The notes: generated by a model from the sequence alone, not told the origin. Shown: positions 46,643-56,208, counted from the stretch's first letter. The stretch is DNA of 64,000 nucleotides from a bacterium YEK0313 (GCA_000751295.2 CCMO02000002.1:704501-768500), one strand, 5' to 3'. Numbers and translations: made by a program.

Positions 46643-46723
46643 CCAGCCCCTCCCCGCGCGCCCTGCACTCATGCAGAGCGCTTTCCCATCAATGCACGGC
46701 ATGATTGTCCTGACCAGCATCCG

Positions 46724-49024
46724 TTAGATGATACCGCCATCTATCCCCAGCTCGTTGGCACGTTCCCAGATGAGGCCTTCCTCGCGGCTATAGAAGGTCT
46801 CGGCCGTCAGCACCGCGAACTGATCGCCGTAGCCTTCGACATAGTGGACATGGCCATTGCGGATCAGCTCGTCCCGCATGCGCGGCGGCACCTGCACGAG
46901 AAAGCGCTGGAGCCGGCGAGCGGCAGCGCCGGAAAAAGCCGGATTGTTCTCGAGAGCCGCCAGCACGGCCCTCGGCCCCTCGTCGACCGCAACGATCACC
47001 GGCGCCATGCCGTCATGGATGAGGCGGAAATTCTCGCCGACATTGCGGTAGGCAAAGTCGGCCATGGCTGAGCCGATCTTGAACTGATCCAGCACAGCCT
47101 GCTCGGCGTAGCCGTCCAGCGTCGCCATGCGCGTGCGGTCGAGACCGTCGCCCTTCTGCCAATAGACCTCGCGGAAGAAGGCCTCGATCGCATCGGGGGC
47201 AAACAGGTCGTCATGGTGCGGGATGATGCGTGCCATGGCTTCGGCCGCCTGCTTGATCTCGGCCGGCGGCTTGGCCTCCGCCGGCTCGAACACCGTCACA
47301 ATGCTCTCGGCAGCCGGCCAGCGCCCCTCGCGATTGCAGCGCCCTGCCGCCTGGACGATGCTGTCGAGCCCGGCCAGTGCGCGCCAGACACGCGGGAAGG
47401 ACAGATCGACCCCGGCCTCCACCAGGCTGGTGGCAATGACGCGGCAAGGCTCGCCGGCGGCAAGGCGCCGGCGGATCTCGGCGAGGATCAGCTGCCGGTC
47501 GGCGGCTGTCTGGCGCGTGGTCAGATGGACCATGCCGGTCAGCCCCGCGGCCCTGGCGGCGCGATAGAGAGCGAGAGCGTGAACCCTGCTGTTGACGATG
47601 ACCAGGCCCTGCTCGACCGCACCGAGTTCGCCAACCACAGCTTCATCGGTCATCCGGCCGGCTCGCCGCAGCGTCACGCGCCGGAAAGCTCTGTGCAGAG
47701 CGAGCGGATCGGAGGCCAGTTCACGCTCCGGCCCGAGATCAAAGCCGCCGGCAAAGTTCGGCGCCTTGAGCGCGGGCTGGGTCGCCGTGCACAGCAGGAT
47801 GGTGCAGCCATAATTGCGCGCGAGTTCATCGAGCGCCGCGACGCAGGGGTGCAGGACGTGAAGCGGGATCGCCTGCGCCTCGTCGAGCACGATGACCGCT
47901 TTGGCGAGATTGTGCAGCCGGCGGCAGCGGGACGGCTTGTGCGAGAACAGGCTCTCGAAGAGCTGGACATTGGTGGTGACGACGACGGGCGCCGCCCAGT
48001 TCTCCATGGCGAGGCGCAGCTTCATGTCGAGCCGCTGAGCGTCGGCGTTCGCGCCTTCTTCCTTCTCCGGGCGATCACTGTCGATCGAGCTGTGATGTTC
48101 CAAGACCATGTCCGGGCCCAGGATCGCTCGAAAGATCTCGGCCGACTGTTGTGTTACTGATGTGAATGGAATTCCATATATGATGCGCTCCATCCGATGG
48201 CAGCGCGCATGATCGAGCGCAAAGGCGAGTGAAGCCAATGTCTTGCCGCCGCCGGTCGGGACATCGAGGGTGAAAACGCCCTTCGGCAGGCCGGCCTTGC
48301 CGCGAACATGGGCGAGGATGTCAGCTCGCCGCCGGTTCACGTCCGACTGGCGGGCCGCCTCCGGCAACGCGGCGAGCTTGGCCGCCATGGAGGTGTCGAA
48401 GGCGGAGACGAGGTCGTCGATCCTGTCGCGGAGATCCGGCCACGCGCGATCGACGGTGCGACCTTCGACCCGGGCGGCGTGCTCTTCCGTGTCCAGCCGG
48501 TCCGCGTCGACGAGGCAGGAGAAGATCATCCGGCCGAGGAAGGCGAGCGAGAAGGCGGTCTGCTCCTTCGTCGGCTGCGGCTTGAACCAGCGCGGCAGAA
48601 GGCTCTCGGCGTCCGGCCGCACCTCCTCGCGCCAGACCGGAGAAAGCGGCGGAACCGACTTCTTCAGGCGCTCGGCCAGCGACGCGGCCATCACATTGCC
48701 ATCCGGCAGGCCGCCGTGATGGCCGGCAATGGCATAGGCCGCGAGCCAGGCGGCGATCATGTCGCCCGGCGTCCGAGCGAGCGTCCGCACCTCCTGCGCG
48801 CCCGCCGTCGAATGGTCCGGGCTCTGCCCGCGGCCCTCGATATAGGCCTGGAACGCCTCGGAATATTTCCCGAGATCATGCAGGATGCCGGCGAGCCGCG
48901 CGAGCTGTTCGGCCTCGAACTTGGCGCCGAACCTCCCCGCGAGAGCTGCGACCTTGTGAAGATGGTCCGGCAACGGCTGCCAGTCGGACCGGTCCGCGCG
49001 CGACGTTGAATGCGCATAATGCAT
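46724..49024 (-). CDS. cas3: CRISPR-associated helicase-nuclease Cas3, type I-C
   Basis: A 766-residue Cas3 with an N-terminal HD nuclease and a C-terminal SF2 helicase; it degrades the displaced target strand. HD-site residues are in DHLHKVAALA, GILHDLGKYSEAF (about residues 47-59) and IAGHHGG (about 102). The helicase has Walker A DVPTGGGKT (about 254-262), Walker B VLDEAQAIP (about 379-387), IVNSRVHA, and motif VI QAAGRCNREGR. The start at 49024 avoids an unsupported N-terminal extension. It is first in the operon, so the promoter should lie within 49025-49126. Confidence 0.97.
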   Translation of the reverse strand: MHYAHSTSRADRSDWQPLPDHLHKVAALAGRFGAKFEAEQLARLAGILHDLGKYSEAFQAYIEGRGQSPDHSTAGAQEVRTLARTPGDMIAAWLAAYAIAGHHGGLPDGNVMAASLAERLKKSVPPLSPVWREEVRPDAESLLPRWFKPQPTKEQTAFSLAFLGRMIFSCLVDADRLDTEEHAARVEGRTVDRAWPDLRDRIDDLVSAFDTSMAAKLAALPEAARQSDVNRRRADILAHVRGKAGLPKGVFTLDVPTGGGKTLASLAFALDHARCHRMERIIYGIPFTSVTQQSAEIFRAILGPDMVLEHHSSIDSDRPEKEEGANADAQRLDMKLRLAMENWAAPVVVTTNVQLFESLFSHKPSRCRRLHNLAKAVIVLDEAQAIPLHVLHPCVAALDELARNYGCTILLCTATQPALKAPNFAGGFDLGPERELASDPLALHRAFRRVTLRRAGRMTDEAVVGELGAVEQGLVIVNSRVHALALYRAARAAGLTGMVHLTTRQTAADRQLILAEIRRRLAAGEPCRVIATSLVEAGVDLSFPRVWRALAGLDSIVQAAGRCNREGRWPAAESIVTVFEPAEAKPPAEIKQAAEAMARIIPHHDDLFAPDAIEAFFREVYWQKGDGLDRTRMATLDGYAEQAVLDQFKIGSAMADFAYRNVGENFRLIHDGMAPVIVAVDEGPRAVLAALENNPAFSGAAARRLQRFLVQVPPRMRDELIRNGHVHYVEGYGDQFAVLTAETFYSREEGLIWERANELGIDGGII

Positions 49025-49126
49025 GCGAGTTGCCCCTGAGCGTCCGACGACGACCTGCAGCCCAGACGGCGGCCGCGGCGTCGCCCATATCATCCACGGC
49101 GCCGGCCATTCGGCCAGACCGCGCCC

Positions 49127-50026
49127 TCACCCTTCGAGCGTCAGCGCCAGCCGCTCGACACCGGGCTTGGCGTCGTAGGTCAGCGAGGCGCCGACCGGCC
49201 GGCCGCCTTTCTGGGCGCTCACCGCGATGGTCCGCGGGCCGGGCTTGAGCTCGCCGAGCGCGAAGCGCCGGCCGCTGGCCTCGATCACCTTCGTGCCGTC
49301 GATGGTGACGGTGACGGGGCTGTCATAGGTCTCGGAAAGCTCCAGGTTGAGGAAGCTCGGGCGGGCCGCGGCCTCCAGCTCGGAGAGAGAGGTCAGGATT
49401 TCGGCGCGCCAGTCGGAGACCTCGGTCTCGGTCAGCCGGTTGAGGTCGTTGCTGAAGGCCTCGGCGAGGGCGACGATGCGCGTGCGCACCGCGGCCTCGT
49501 CGCCGGCCGCGCCCGCCTGCCTGAAGCCCATGACCTCGCGCAGCACCTCGAACTGCAGCCTGGTCCAGAGATCGCGGATGGCGAGGATGATCGCCACGTG
49601 CCGGAAATAGGTGCTGGTCCGGTCAGTGCCGCGCTCATAGAAGGCGACCGCGCCCATGACCGCATAGAGCACCAGGGCGGCGAGCAGCGCTACCTTGTCC
49701 CAGCCGTCGGCCGCCCATTGGCTGAGCCGCAGGCCGGCGCCGAGCGTCGTCAACAGCAGCGCGACGGCACCGGCAAGGGCCAGCCATCGGCGCGACCCCA
49801 TCACCCAGCGGGAATTGCGGGTCCGCAGCGCGCCGTAATAGCCGGCCCGCTGGTCGCGCGCCTCGTCGAGCCTGCCGAGGATGTACTGGACGAAATCGTC
49901 GAAGCCGAGCCGGCCATAGTCCTCGGGGGCGAGCTTGATGGCCGCGAAGGTGCCGCTGATCGGCTGGCGTGCCCTGTCGCCCCGGGCGGGCGATGTGGCA
50001 CGCGGTTCGGCTTCAGCCAGGGTCAT
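49127..50026 (-). CDS. Two-TM membrane protein with SLATT-like core and C-terminal PEGA-like domain
   Basis: A 299-residue protein directly upstream of cas3 on the same strand, 102 bp away. The N-terminal half carries FVQYILGRLDEARDQRAGYYGALRTRNSRW, then two membrane helices (about residues 85-103 and 117-135) and a helical WTRLQFEVLREVMGF segment. This layout resembles the SLATT (SMODS and SLOG-associating) effector family; that is my inference from topology. The C-terminal ~75 residues are beta-rich (VTVTIDGTKVIEAS ... LGELKPGPRTIAVSA) and PEGA-like. No recognised nucleotide second-messenger synthase lies nearby. The start overlaps a tiny upstream ORF. Confidence 0.7.
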   Translation of the reverse strand: MTLAEAEPRATSPARGDRARQPISGTFAAIKLAPEDYGRLGFDDFVQYILGRLDEARDQRAGYYGALRTRNSRWVMGSRRWLALAGAVALLLTTLGAGLRLSQWAADGWDKVALLAALVLYAVMGAVAFYERGTDRTSTYFRHVAIILAIRDLWTRLQFEVLREVMGFRQAGAAGDEAAVRTRIVALAEAFSNDLNRLTETEVSDWRAEILTSLSELEAAARPSFLNLELSETYDSPVTVTIDGTKVIEASGRRFALGELKPGPRTIAVSAQKGGRPVGASLTYDAKPGVERLALTLEG

Positions 50027-50127
50027 GACCGGCCGCTCCCCTGCACGGCGCCGTCGCGCTCGCTGCGCGCCCGCCCGGCAGCGAGCGCCACGGCCGCGGC
50101 CCCGCCTCCGCCTGTCGTCTTTGCCAT
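50023..50127 (-). CDS. Tiny Gly/Ala-rich ORF coupled to the SLATT-like gene
   Basis: A 34-residue frame beginning MAKTTGGGGGAAAVALAAG and ending in ERDGAVQGSGRS. A G-rich GGGGGG lies six bases before its ATG and its stop overlaps the ATG of the SLATT-like gene (ATGA). It may be a short leader peptide for coupling. It has no Cys and few Ser/Thr, which argues against a YcaO-modified precursor. Coding is uncertain. Confidence 0.3.
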   Translation of the reverse strand: MAKTTGGGGAAAVALAAGRARSERDGAVQGSGRS

Positions 50128-50332
50128 GACAGCCCCCCAAGTCCGGCAGCCAAGAAACGATGGCCGCAGACTGGACGCATCGCTGTGAGTCCAGCGTGAG
50201 TTCGCAAATCCATCCGCCGGCCACCGGCGCCGCTCGGAAGAACAGGCGGCGCCCGTCGCGCAAATGGATTGACCTTGCCCCTATGGCAGCCGCTATCCTG
50301 GACTTGGATAGCAAAGCGGGTCGTCTTGGATC

Positions 50333-51631
50333 ATGAAGTGGACATCTCATCCGGCCCCGGCCTGGCAGGCGCTGTCGATCGGCGCCGATGGACGCTTTGC
50401 CGGCGAAGCGATGACCGCCGACGCCGCCGTTCTGGCGGCGCGCCTCAACGAAACCAGCGGGCCGGGACCCGAGCGGCCGATCCCCCCGGCATTGCTGGCG
50501 CTGGCCGCGCGGGCCACCGACATTTTCGAGATCGAGGCGCCGGATGCGCCGGGCATCCATTTCGTCGGCGCCATGACGACGCCGGACCGGCACTTCGATG
50601 CGCCGCAGGCAACCGACATGATCAGCGCCGGCGCCTGTGGCGCGACCTTTCGCGAGGCGCTCGCCGCCTGCCTCGGCGAAACAGCGGAGCGGCTCGCACA
50701 GTCCGGCGGCGCGGCGACGGCCACCAGCCTGCCCGCCGAACGGTTCGGCGAGGGCCTCGACCCGGCGTCGCAGGCAGCCCTGGCCGCGCTCACCGCGTCT
50801 GACGGCGCGCGGACCGGCCTCGCCGCCCGGATCCTTGCCGGTGGCGGCACGACCCTGGTGCCGGCCACGCTCTGCCTGAGGGGCACGGGCGAAGCGGCGG
50901 TCAATCCGAGCATCGGCTGCGCCTGCGGGCCGACGGCGGCCGAGGCCACCCTCTCCGGCCTGCTGGAATGGGTCGAGCGCGACGCCGCCGCGCTCTGGTG
51001 GCATGCCGGCCGGCCCGCTCGCATGGTCGCGCTGGAAACGCTCGAGGAGGCCGGCCTGCTGGCGATGATCGCGGCCGTACGCCAGGGCCGGACCGCCCGG
51101 CGCACCTGGATGCTCGACATCACCTCGGATCTCGGCGTGCCCTGCATCGCCTGCGTCTCGGTGACGGCCGACGGCCAGGGCTTCGCCCATGGCGCCGCGG
51201 CGCGCCTCTCGCCGGCGGCGGCGGCGAGAGGTGCCTTCGTCGAGCTCTGCCAGATGGAGGTCGCCTGGCACCTGATGGCGCTCAAGCGCGCCAGCGGCCG
51301 CGCGCCGTCGAGCCCGGCCGACCTCAGGCACCAGGCACGGTTCGACCGGATCGATGCAGCCGCGCTGCCGATGCTCGCGCCGAGACGGCCGCCGGCCCTG
51401 CCCGCCGCGGCCGCGGCGCCCGAAAATCTCGAAGGCCTTGTCGGGCGTCTTGCCGAAGCCGGCTACCCCGCGCTCGCCGTCGATCTCGCCCATGCCGCCA
51501 TCGGCGTGCCGGTGGTCAAGACGATCGTGCCCGGCCTGCAGCCGCTTCCCTCAAGCGTCAGGACCGCGCGCCTCGCCCGCGCCGTCGCGGCGCCGGGTTC
51601 GGCCGGCCAGACCGACATTCCGCTCTACTAG
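50333..51631 (+). CDS. Stand-alone YcaO-domain protein
   Basis: A 432-residue YcaO-superfamily protein. The ATP-binding fold is indicated by ACLGETAERLAQ (about residues 113-124, the E-x3-E-R motif), ATLSGLLEWVERDAAALWWHAG (about 206-227, the second E-x2-E-R-D motif) and ARGAFVELCQMEVAW near 300. YcaO enzymes use ATP to activate peptide backbone amides (azoline, thioamide, amidine) or act in other roles. No precursor peptide, TfuA or dehydrogenase was recognised nearby, and the C-terminus lacks the PxPxP of azoline-forming members. It is divergent from the SLATT-like gene. Confidence 0.82.
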   Translation: MKWTSHPAPAWQALSIGADGRFAGEAMTADAAVLAARLNETSGPGPERPIPPALLALAARATDIFEIEAPDAPGIHFVGAMTTPDRHFDAPQATDMISAGACGATFREALAACLGETAERLAQSGGAATATSLPAERFGEGLDPASQAALAALTASDGARTGLAARILAGGGTTLVPATLCLRGTGEAAVNPSIGCACGPTAAEATLSGLLEWVERDAAALWWHAGRPARMVALETLEEAGLLAMIAAVRQGRTARRTWMLDITSDLGVPCIACVSVTADGQGFAHGAAARLSPAAAARGAFVELCQMEVAWHLMALKRASGRAPSSPADLRHQARFDRIDAAALPMLAPRRPPALPAAAAAPENLEGLVGRLAEAGYPALAVDLAHAAIGVPVVKTIVPGLQPLPSSVRTARLARAVAAPGSAGQTDIPLY

Positions 51632-51730
51632 CGGCGCATTTGCCAAGCGGCGTGCGGCCGATCACGCTCGGATCACGCTGGATGGGCTGAACATCCGAAC
51701 CGCTGGTTCTGTCGGGGGAGGCTGGCCATC

Positions 51731-53557
51731 ATGGGACAACACGGGAACAATCTGCCGTTCCGGCGCGCGCAGCCGCCCGGGGTCGCCACGTCCGCAGGCT
51801 TTGCCATGGCCGAGCGCGTGGCGGCGCCGGCGGCGCCGCCCGCAGATGACGACTATGTCTCGCTCATCGGCGCGAGCGACCTGCGGGACGCCGACGACAG
51901 CCGTCGCCTGATGCAGGATTTTCCGGCGGTCGAGGACCAGTGCCAGCTCATCGCCAATATCGGCGCGCGCATGCTCGACTGGAACGTGCCGAGCGCGACG
52001 GCGCCGGTCCGGCCGATCGACAGCCGCACCGCGCCGGCCGGCTATACCTATCTCGGCCAGTTCATCGCGCACGATATCAGCTTCGCCGCCGAGCGCTTTC
52101 CGCACCAGGGCGGCGGCGCCAGTGCCGAGTCGCTCGACAATCTGCGCTCGGCATCGCTGCGCCTGGAGACGATCTATGGCGGCGGGCCGAAATATTTCCC
52201 GCTCGCCTATGCCTGCCCGGTCGGTGCGGGCGGCGCCGATCCCTGGCGCACCGAGCGCACCCATCTGCGCCTCGGCCTGACCCGCAGCTCCGGCGGGCCG
52301 CAGGCGCCCGATCTGCCGCGGCTCGCCTGCCCGGTGCTGAACGGGCTCGACGGCGCGCCGGCCGAGGCGGAGCGCGGCGCGACCGACGTGCTCGTGCCCG
52401 ACGGACGCAATGACGACCACGCGCTGATCTCGCAGCTGACGACCCTGTTCATGCGGTCGCACAACCGCATCGCGGATGCCGTGCTGCAGTCCGCGTCCCA
52501 TGCGGGCGAGGCCATGACAGAGCTCGACTACCACCAGATGTTCGAGCGGGCCCGGGCGGCCAATGTCCATATCTACCGGACGATCGTCTGGAACGACTAT
52601 CTCCGGCGCATGCTCGATCCCGACGTCTTCGCGCGCTATGCGCCGGATGCCGGGCGCACCGACGGCGCGATCCGATTCGTCACGGCGGCGCCCGTGCTGC
52701 GCATGCCGGTCGAGTTCTCCCACGCCGCCTTCCGGTTCGGCCATGCCATGGTCAGGCCGTCCTACCGGCTCGGCCTTCTCAGGCCCTTCGAGCTGGACGA
52801 CATCCTCCGGCACAGCTCGTCGAACGAGCCCGACCTGATGCCGTTCGACGAATCCTGGCTGATCGACTGGAACCGGTTTTTCGGCGGCCAGCCCGGCGAC
52901 TCGCCCGCCGAGTTCATGTTCTCGCGCCCGCTCGGCCCCACCATCACGCCGATGGGGCCGGACACGACCTTCGTGGCGGCCGGCCCCGACGGCCTCGACC
53001 GGGCCCTGCCGATCGCGGTGACCAAATCGGGGCAGACCGGGCCGGCGACCGGCATGGCGACGCGTGATCTCGCCCGCGCCTACAGCGTGCCGATGGCATC
53101 GGTCGCGGCCATCCTCGCCGTGATGAAGCGCGACGAAGCCCTGCGCCGCATCATCGAGCGGCACCGGCTGCTCGCTTCAGCGGAGCACCGCGCGCAGGCC
53201 GTGCGGCGCTGGCTCGATGCCGCCGGCATGGCCGGCCAGCCGAAGGACGTCGCCTTCTCGGAAGCCCAGGCCGACTTCCTGACACGCAACCCGCCCCTGT
53301 TCTTCTTCGTGCTGTTCGAGGCCGAGCAGATCGGCGGCGGGCTCCGGCTCGGCCCGCTCGGGTCGTTCATCGTCGCCGAGACGCTGTTCGCGCGGCTCGT
53401 GGCCGATGCCACCGCAACGGCCGTCGAAGCCGGCCGGCGCTACAGTCCACGCGGGCTCACGTCGCCGCCGAAGGTGGTCGACCGGGACATCAGGGCGGCC
53501 TTCGGCGGCACGCTGCCGGCCACCATGCAGGACCTGATCCGGCATCTCGGGCCCTGA
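51731..53557 (+). CDS. Animal-type haem peroxidase family protein
   Basis: A 608-residue member of the peroxidase-cyclooxygenase (animal haem peroxidase) superfamily. The distal histidine region is YLGQFIAHDISF (about residues 102-113). DDHALISQLTTLFMRSHNRIAD follows near 226, and the proximal histidine region is PVEFSHAAFRFGHAMVRPSY near 330. No signal peptide is visible. Bacterial members may oxidise halides or organic donors; the substrate here is unknown. It is 99 bp after ycaO and 74 bp before the next gene, so co-transcription is possible. Confidence 0.87.
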   Translation: MGQHGNNLPFRRAQPPGVATSAGFAMAERVAAPAAPPADDDYVSLIGASDLRDADDSRRLMQDFPAVEDQCQLIANIGARMLDWNVPSATAPVRPIDSRTAPAGYTYLGQFIAHDISFAAERFPHQGGGASAESLDNLRSASLRLETIYGGGPKYFPLAYACPVGAGGADPWRTERTHLRLGLTRSSGGPQAPDLPRLACPVLNGLDGAPAEAERGATDVLVPDGRNDDHALISQLTTLFMRSHNRIADAVLQSASHAGEAMTELDYHQMFERARAANVHIYRTIVWNDYLRRMLDPDVFARYAPDAGRTDGAIRFVTAAPVLRMPVEFSHAAFRFGHAMVRPSYRLGLLRPFELDDILRHSSSNEPDLMPFDESWLIDWNRFFGGQPGDSPAEFMFSRPLGPTITPMGPDTTFVAAGPDGLDRALPIAVTKSGQTGPATGMATRDLARAYSVPMASVAAILAVMKRDEALRRIIERHRLLASAEHRAQAVRRWLDAAGMAGQPKDVAFSEAQADFLTRNPPLFFFVLFEAEQIGGGLRLGPLGSFIVAETLFARLVADATATAVEAGRRYSPRGLTSPPKVVDRDIRAAFGGTLPATMQDLIRHLGP

Positions 53558-53631
53558 GCCGCCAATGTGCCGACCGGCAGTCGCGCCATGCCGCGGAGGG
53601 GACCAAGGGGCGCATCCAGAGCGAGGATATC

Positions 53632-54120
53632 ATGCAGAGACCCCCCTATAAGACCGAACAGCAGGTCAAGGACCTGGTGGAGGCCAGGAACACGGCCGAG
53701 CTCAAGAAGCTCTACGAGCAGTACATGGCCTATTTCGCCGAGAACCAGTGCGAGCCGATCGGCGCGGACGGCTGGAAGAAGCTCGGGGCCTATTTCCTCA
53801 AGCTGTCCATGAAGGGCGCGCACGGGCTGAAGCAGACACGCGCCGAATTCGAGGCGGCGACGGCCGGCATGCTGAAACAGCCGATCCCGGCCTGGATCAC
53901 CTCGGTCGAGTATGTCCAGACCGAACCCGGGGGCACCTATTATCTGGCGCTGCCGCCGAAGGAGCTCGCACGGCAGGCCTATCTGCATGCCAAGAACCCT
54001 GAGGCCAAGGGCTCGGACTATGTCGTGCCGCCGATCTACAAGGGCCTGACGCCGCGCAAGTCGCCCGAGGAGATCCTCAACACGCGGATCTGCGACTACG
54101 TCATCTCGCATTGCGGCTGA
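53632..54120 (+). CDS. Hypothetical protein of 162 residues downstream of the haem peroxidase
   Basis: A soluble protein starting MQRPPYKTEQQVKDLVEARN. The N-terminal half is charged and helical; the second half has aromatic-rich strands (YVQTEPGGTYYLALPPKELARQAYLH) and a Cys near the end (RICDYVISHCG). No family recognised. A purine-rich GAGCGAGG precedes the ATG. Close spacing suggests co-transcription with the peroxidase. It is convergent with the SARP-like regulator. Confidence 0.65.
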   Translation: MQRPPYKTEQQVKDLVEARNTAELKKLYEQYMAYFAENQCEPIGADGWKKLGAYFLKLSMKGAHGLKQTRAEFEAATAGMLKQPIPAWITSVEYVQTEPGGTYYLALPPKELARQAYLHAKNPEAKGSDYVVPPIYKGLTPRKSPEEILNTRICDYVISHCG

Positions 54121-54172
54121 TGCCGGCGGTGCCGCCACGGCGGCTCGCGGCGGCGCATGGCGCGCGAGACCT

Positions 54173-56191
54173 TCAGGGCCTGCGCGGGATCTCGTCCTCG
54201 CGTGGCACGGCGAGGCCGGCGAGGACAACGCCCTCCCGCAGCCGCTCCCAGACGTTGCGGGCGCGGATCGGGAAGGCATGCAGCAGCCAGGCCGCCAGCC
54301 GCTCCTCGGTCGCCTCCTCCGTCCCGCTCCAGCGGGCCCGGGCGTGGGCCTTGAAATGCTGCATGGTCTGGCGCGCCTCCTCGGTGCGCCCGAGATGGGC
54401 AAGCGTTGCCGCCTTCCAGGCGGCGAGGTCGCCGATGATGTCGCCGGCCTGCTCATAGGCCTGCAGCGCGGCCGGATAGTCGCCGGCCATGAAGCGGATC
54501 GCGCCCTGATAGGCGGCGTGGAAGGCGGTCGGCTTGAGGCCCCAGGTCAGCGCCTTTTCGAGCGTCGCCTTGGCGTGGTCGATATCGCCGCAATAGGCGC
54601 AGCCGAGCGCCGCCGAATTGATCGTCCAGGGATCGTTCTCGTTCAGCTCGAGCGCCATAGTGAAGGCGGCATAGGCCTGGTCGAACTGGCGGTTCATCGC
54701 CGAGGCCCAGCCGAGCGCGAGATGGGCCCGCGAATCGAACGGATCGTAGCGCACCGCGTGGCGGGCATGGTCGAGCCCGGCGGCTTCGCGCTCGCTGGTC
54801 CGGAAGGTCCCCGGCAGCGCCAGGTGCTCCATGTTCTCCAGCTGCGCCAGGCTCGAATGCGCCGGCGAAAAATAGGGCGCCTCGGCGAGGATCTGCCGGT
54901 AGATGCCGCGCGCCTGATCGCGCTCCGGCTTCCAGTTCATGATGATCGACTGGCCACGCAGCCAGCGGTCATAGACGGCCAGCGACACGTCGGGCGCGCC
55001 GGAGGAGGCGATCAGGCGGGCGGTGGAGACGTGGATGTTCAGCGTCGCCGCCATGCGCGAGAGGAGCTCGCGCTCGATCTTGAACCAGTTGTCGAGGCCG
55101 AAATTGAAGCTGTCGCTCCAGATGACATTGGCGTCGTCATGCCGGCGCACGGTGATGCTGATGCGGATCTGCCCGCCGGCCTCGAAGATCAGGGCGTCCA
55201 GCCAGATATGGCCCGGCCAGCGCGCGGCGAAGGACTGCATGGCGTCGGTCTGCACATGCCGGCCGTCGATGATCGCCCATTCCCGGAAGCGGACGAGCTT
55301 GGCGATCAGCTCCTGGCGCAGGCCGGAAATGAGATAGCCGAACTCGGTATTGACCCCGCGCGCGTCGAAGGGCGCGACCACGATGGCATATTGCGCCGAA
55401 GCTTCGCCACGCGGGTCGCGAGGATCGGGCTCGCCGCCGCCCGGAAGCACGATGGCTTCGCTGCGGGTCAGCACGGCCGGCGGCGCGCTCTTCAGCTCGA
55501 CGGCCAGCGCCTGCGTCTCCGGCGAGGGCTCCATGTCGTATTCGTCGGCAAGATGATCCCAGAGCTTGCGATAGACCTTGAGGCCGGCCGACAGTTCGCC
55601 GCGCGCGGCGCGCGCCCGCATCAGGGTGCGGCAGGCGACCTCGTTGGTCGGGTCGATGTTCATCAGCGCGGTCGCCGCGCGGATGGTCGTCTCCTGGCCG
55701 ACATCGCCTTCGGCGAGCGCGAAGAGCGAGTGCTCGAACCGCTCGCGGATCAGCCGGCGGTGAATGGTGAGCCAGACGTCGAAGCCGGGATCGAGGCCGT
55801 CGAAGCCGGCGAGCAGGGCCTCGTGGGGCTGCTCCATGGCGGTCAGGATCTCCGGGACGGCGCCGCGCGACAGGTCGGCGAGCACGGCGCCGACATCGAA
55901 GGCGATGGCATCGCGGTCCAGCCTGACGGCCTCCCGGTCCAGCTGCAGGCCGGCGAAGCCGAGGCTTTCGAAGGTCTCGCGCAGCCCATGCAGCACCTGG
56001 CGCAGCGAGGCGCGCGCCTTCTCCTCGGCGAACTCGCTCCAGAGCAGGCCGCAGAGCCGCTCGCGGGTATCCGAAGGCATCGGGTTGAGCAGGAGATAGG
56101 CCAGAAGCGCCTGCGCCTTGCGGCTGCGCAGTTCCGCGCGCTGGCCGCCTATGGCGAGATCGAAGCCGCCAAGGACTGAGATCGACAGCAT
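54173..56191 (-). CDS. BTAD/TPR transcriptional regulator (SARP-like)
   Basis: A 672-residue regulator. Residues 1-100 form a SARP-type winged-helix DNA-binding domain (LSISVLGGFDLAIGGQRAELRSRKAQALLAYLLL). A bacterial transcriptional activation domain follows (about 105-245, with LMRARAARGELSAGLKVYRKLW). A central region of about residues 285-400 resembles the CadC/adenylate-cyclase-associated TolB-like fold (VVAPFDARGVNTEFGYLISGLRQELI), and TPR-like helices run to the end (HARHAVRYDPFDSRAHLALGW). Such proteins often activate neighbouring genes, so it may control the adjacent amidase or peroxidase genes (inference). Confidence 0.82.
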   Translation of the reverse strand: MLSISVLGGFDLAIGGQRAELRSRKAQALLAYLLLNPMPSDTRERLCGLLWSEFAEEKARASLRQVLHGLRETFESLGFAGLQLDREAVRLDRDAIAFDVGAVLADLSRGAVPEILTAMEQPHEALLAGFDGLDPGFDVWLTIHRRLIRERFEHSLFALAEGDVGQETTIRAATALMNIDPTNEVACRTLMRARAARGELSAGLKVYRKLWDHLADEYDMEPSPETQALAVELKSAPPAVLTRSEAIVLPGGGEPDPRDPRGEASAQYAIVVAPFDARGVNTEFGYLISGLRQELIAKLVRFREWAIIDGRHVQTDAMQSFAARWPGHIWLDALIFEAGGQIRISITVRRHDDANVIWSDSFNFGLDNWFKIERELLSRMAATLNIHVSTARLIASSGAPDVSLAVYDRWLRGQSIIMNWKPERDQARGIYRQILAEAPYFSPAHSSLAQLENMEHLALPGTFRTSEREAAGLDHARHAVRYDPFDSRAHLALGWASAMNRQFDQAYAAFTMALELNENDPWTINSAALGCAYCGDIDHAKATLEKALTWGLKPTAFHAAYQGAIRFMAGDYPAALQAYEQAGDIIGDLAAWKAATLAHLGRTEEARQTMQHFKAHARARWSGTEEATEERLAAWLLHAFPIRARNVWERLREGVVLAGLAVPREDEIPRRP

Positions 56192-56208
56192 AGAAGCCTA
56201 CCCCGATG

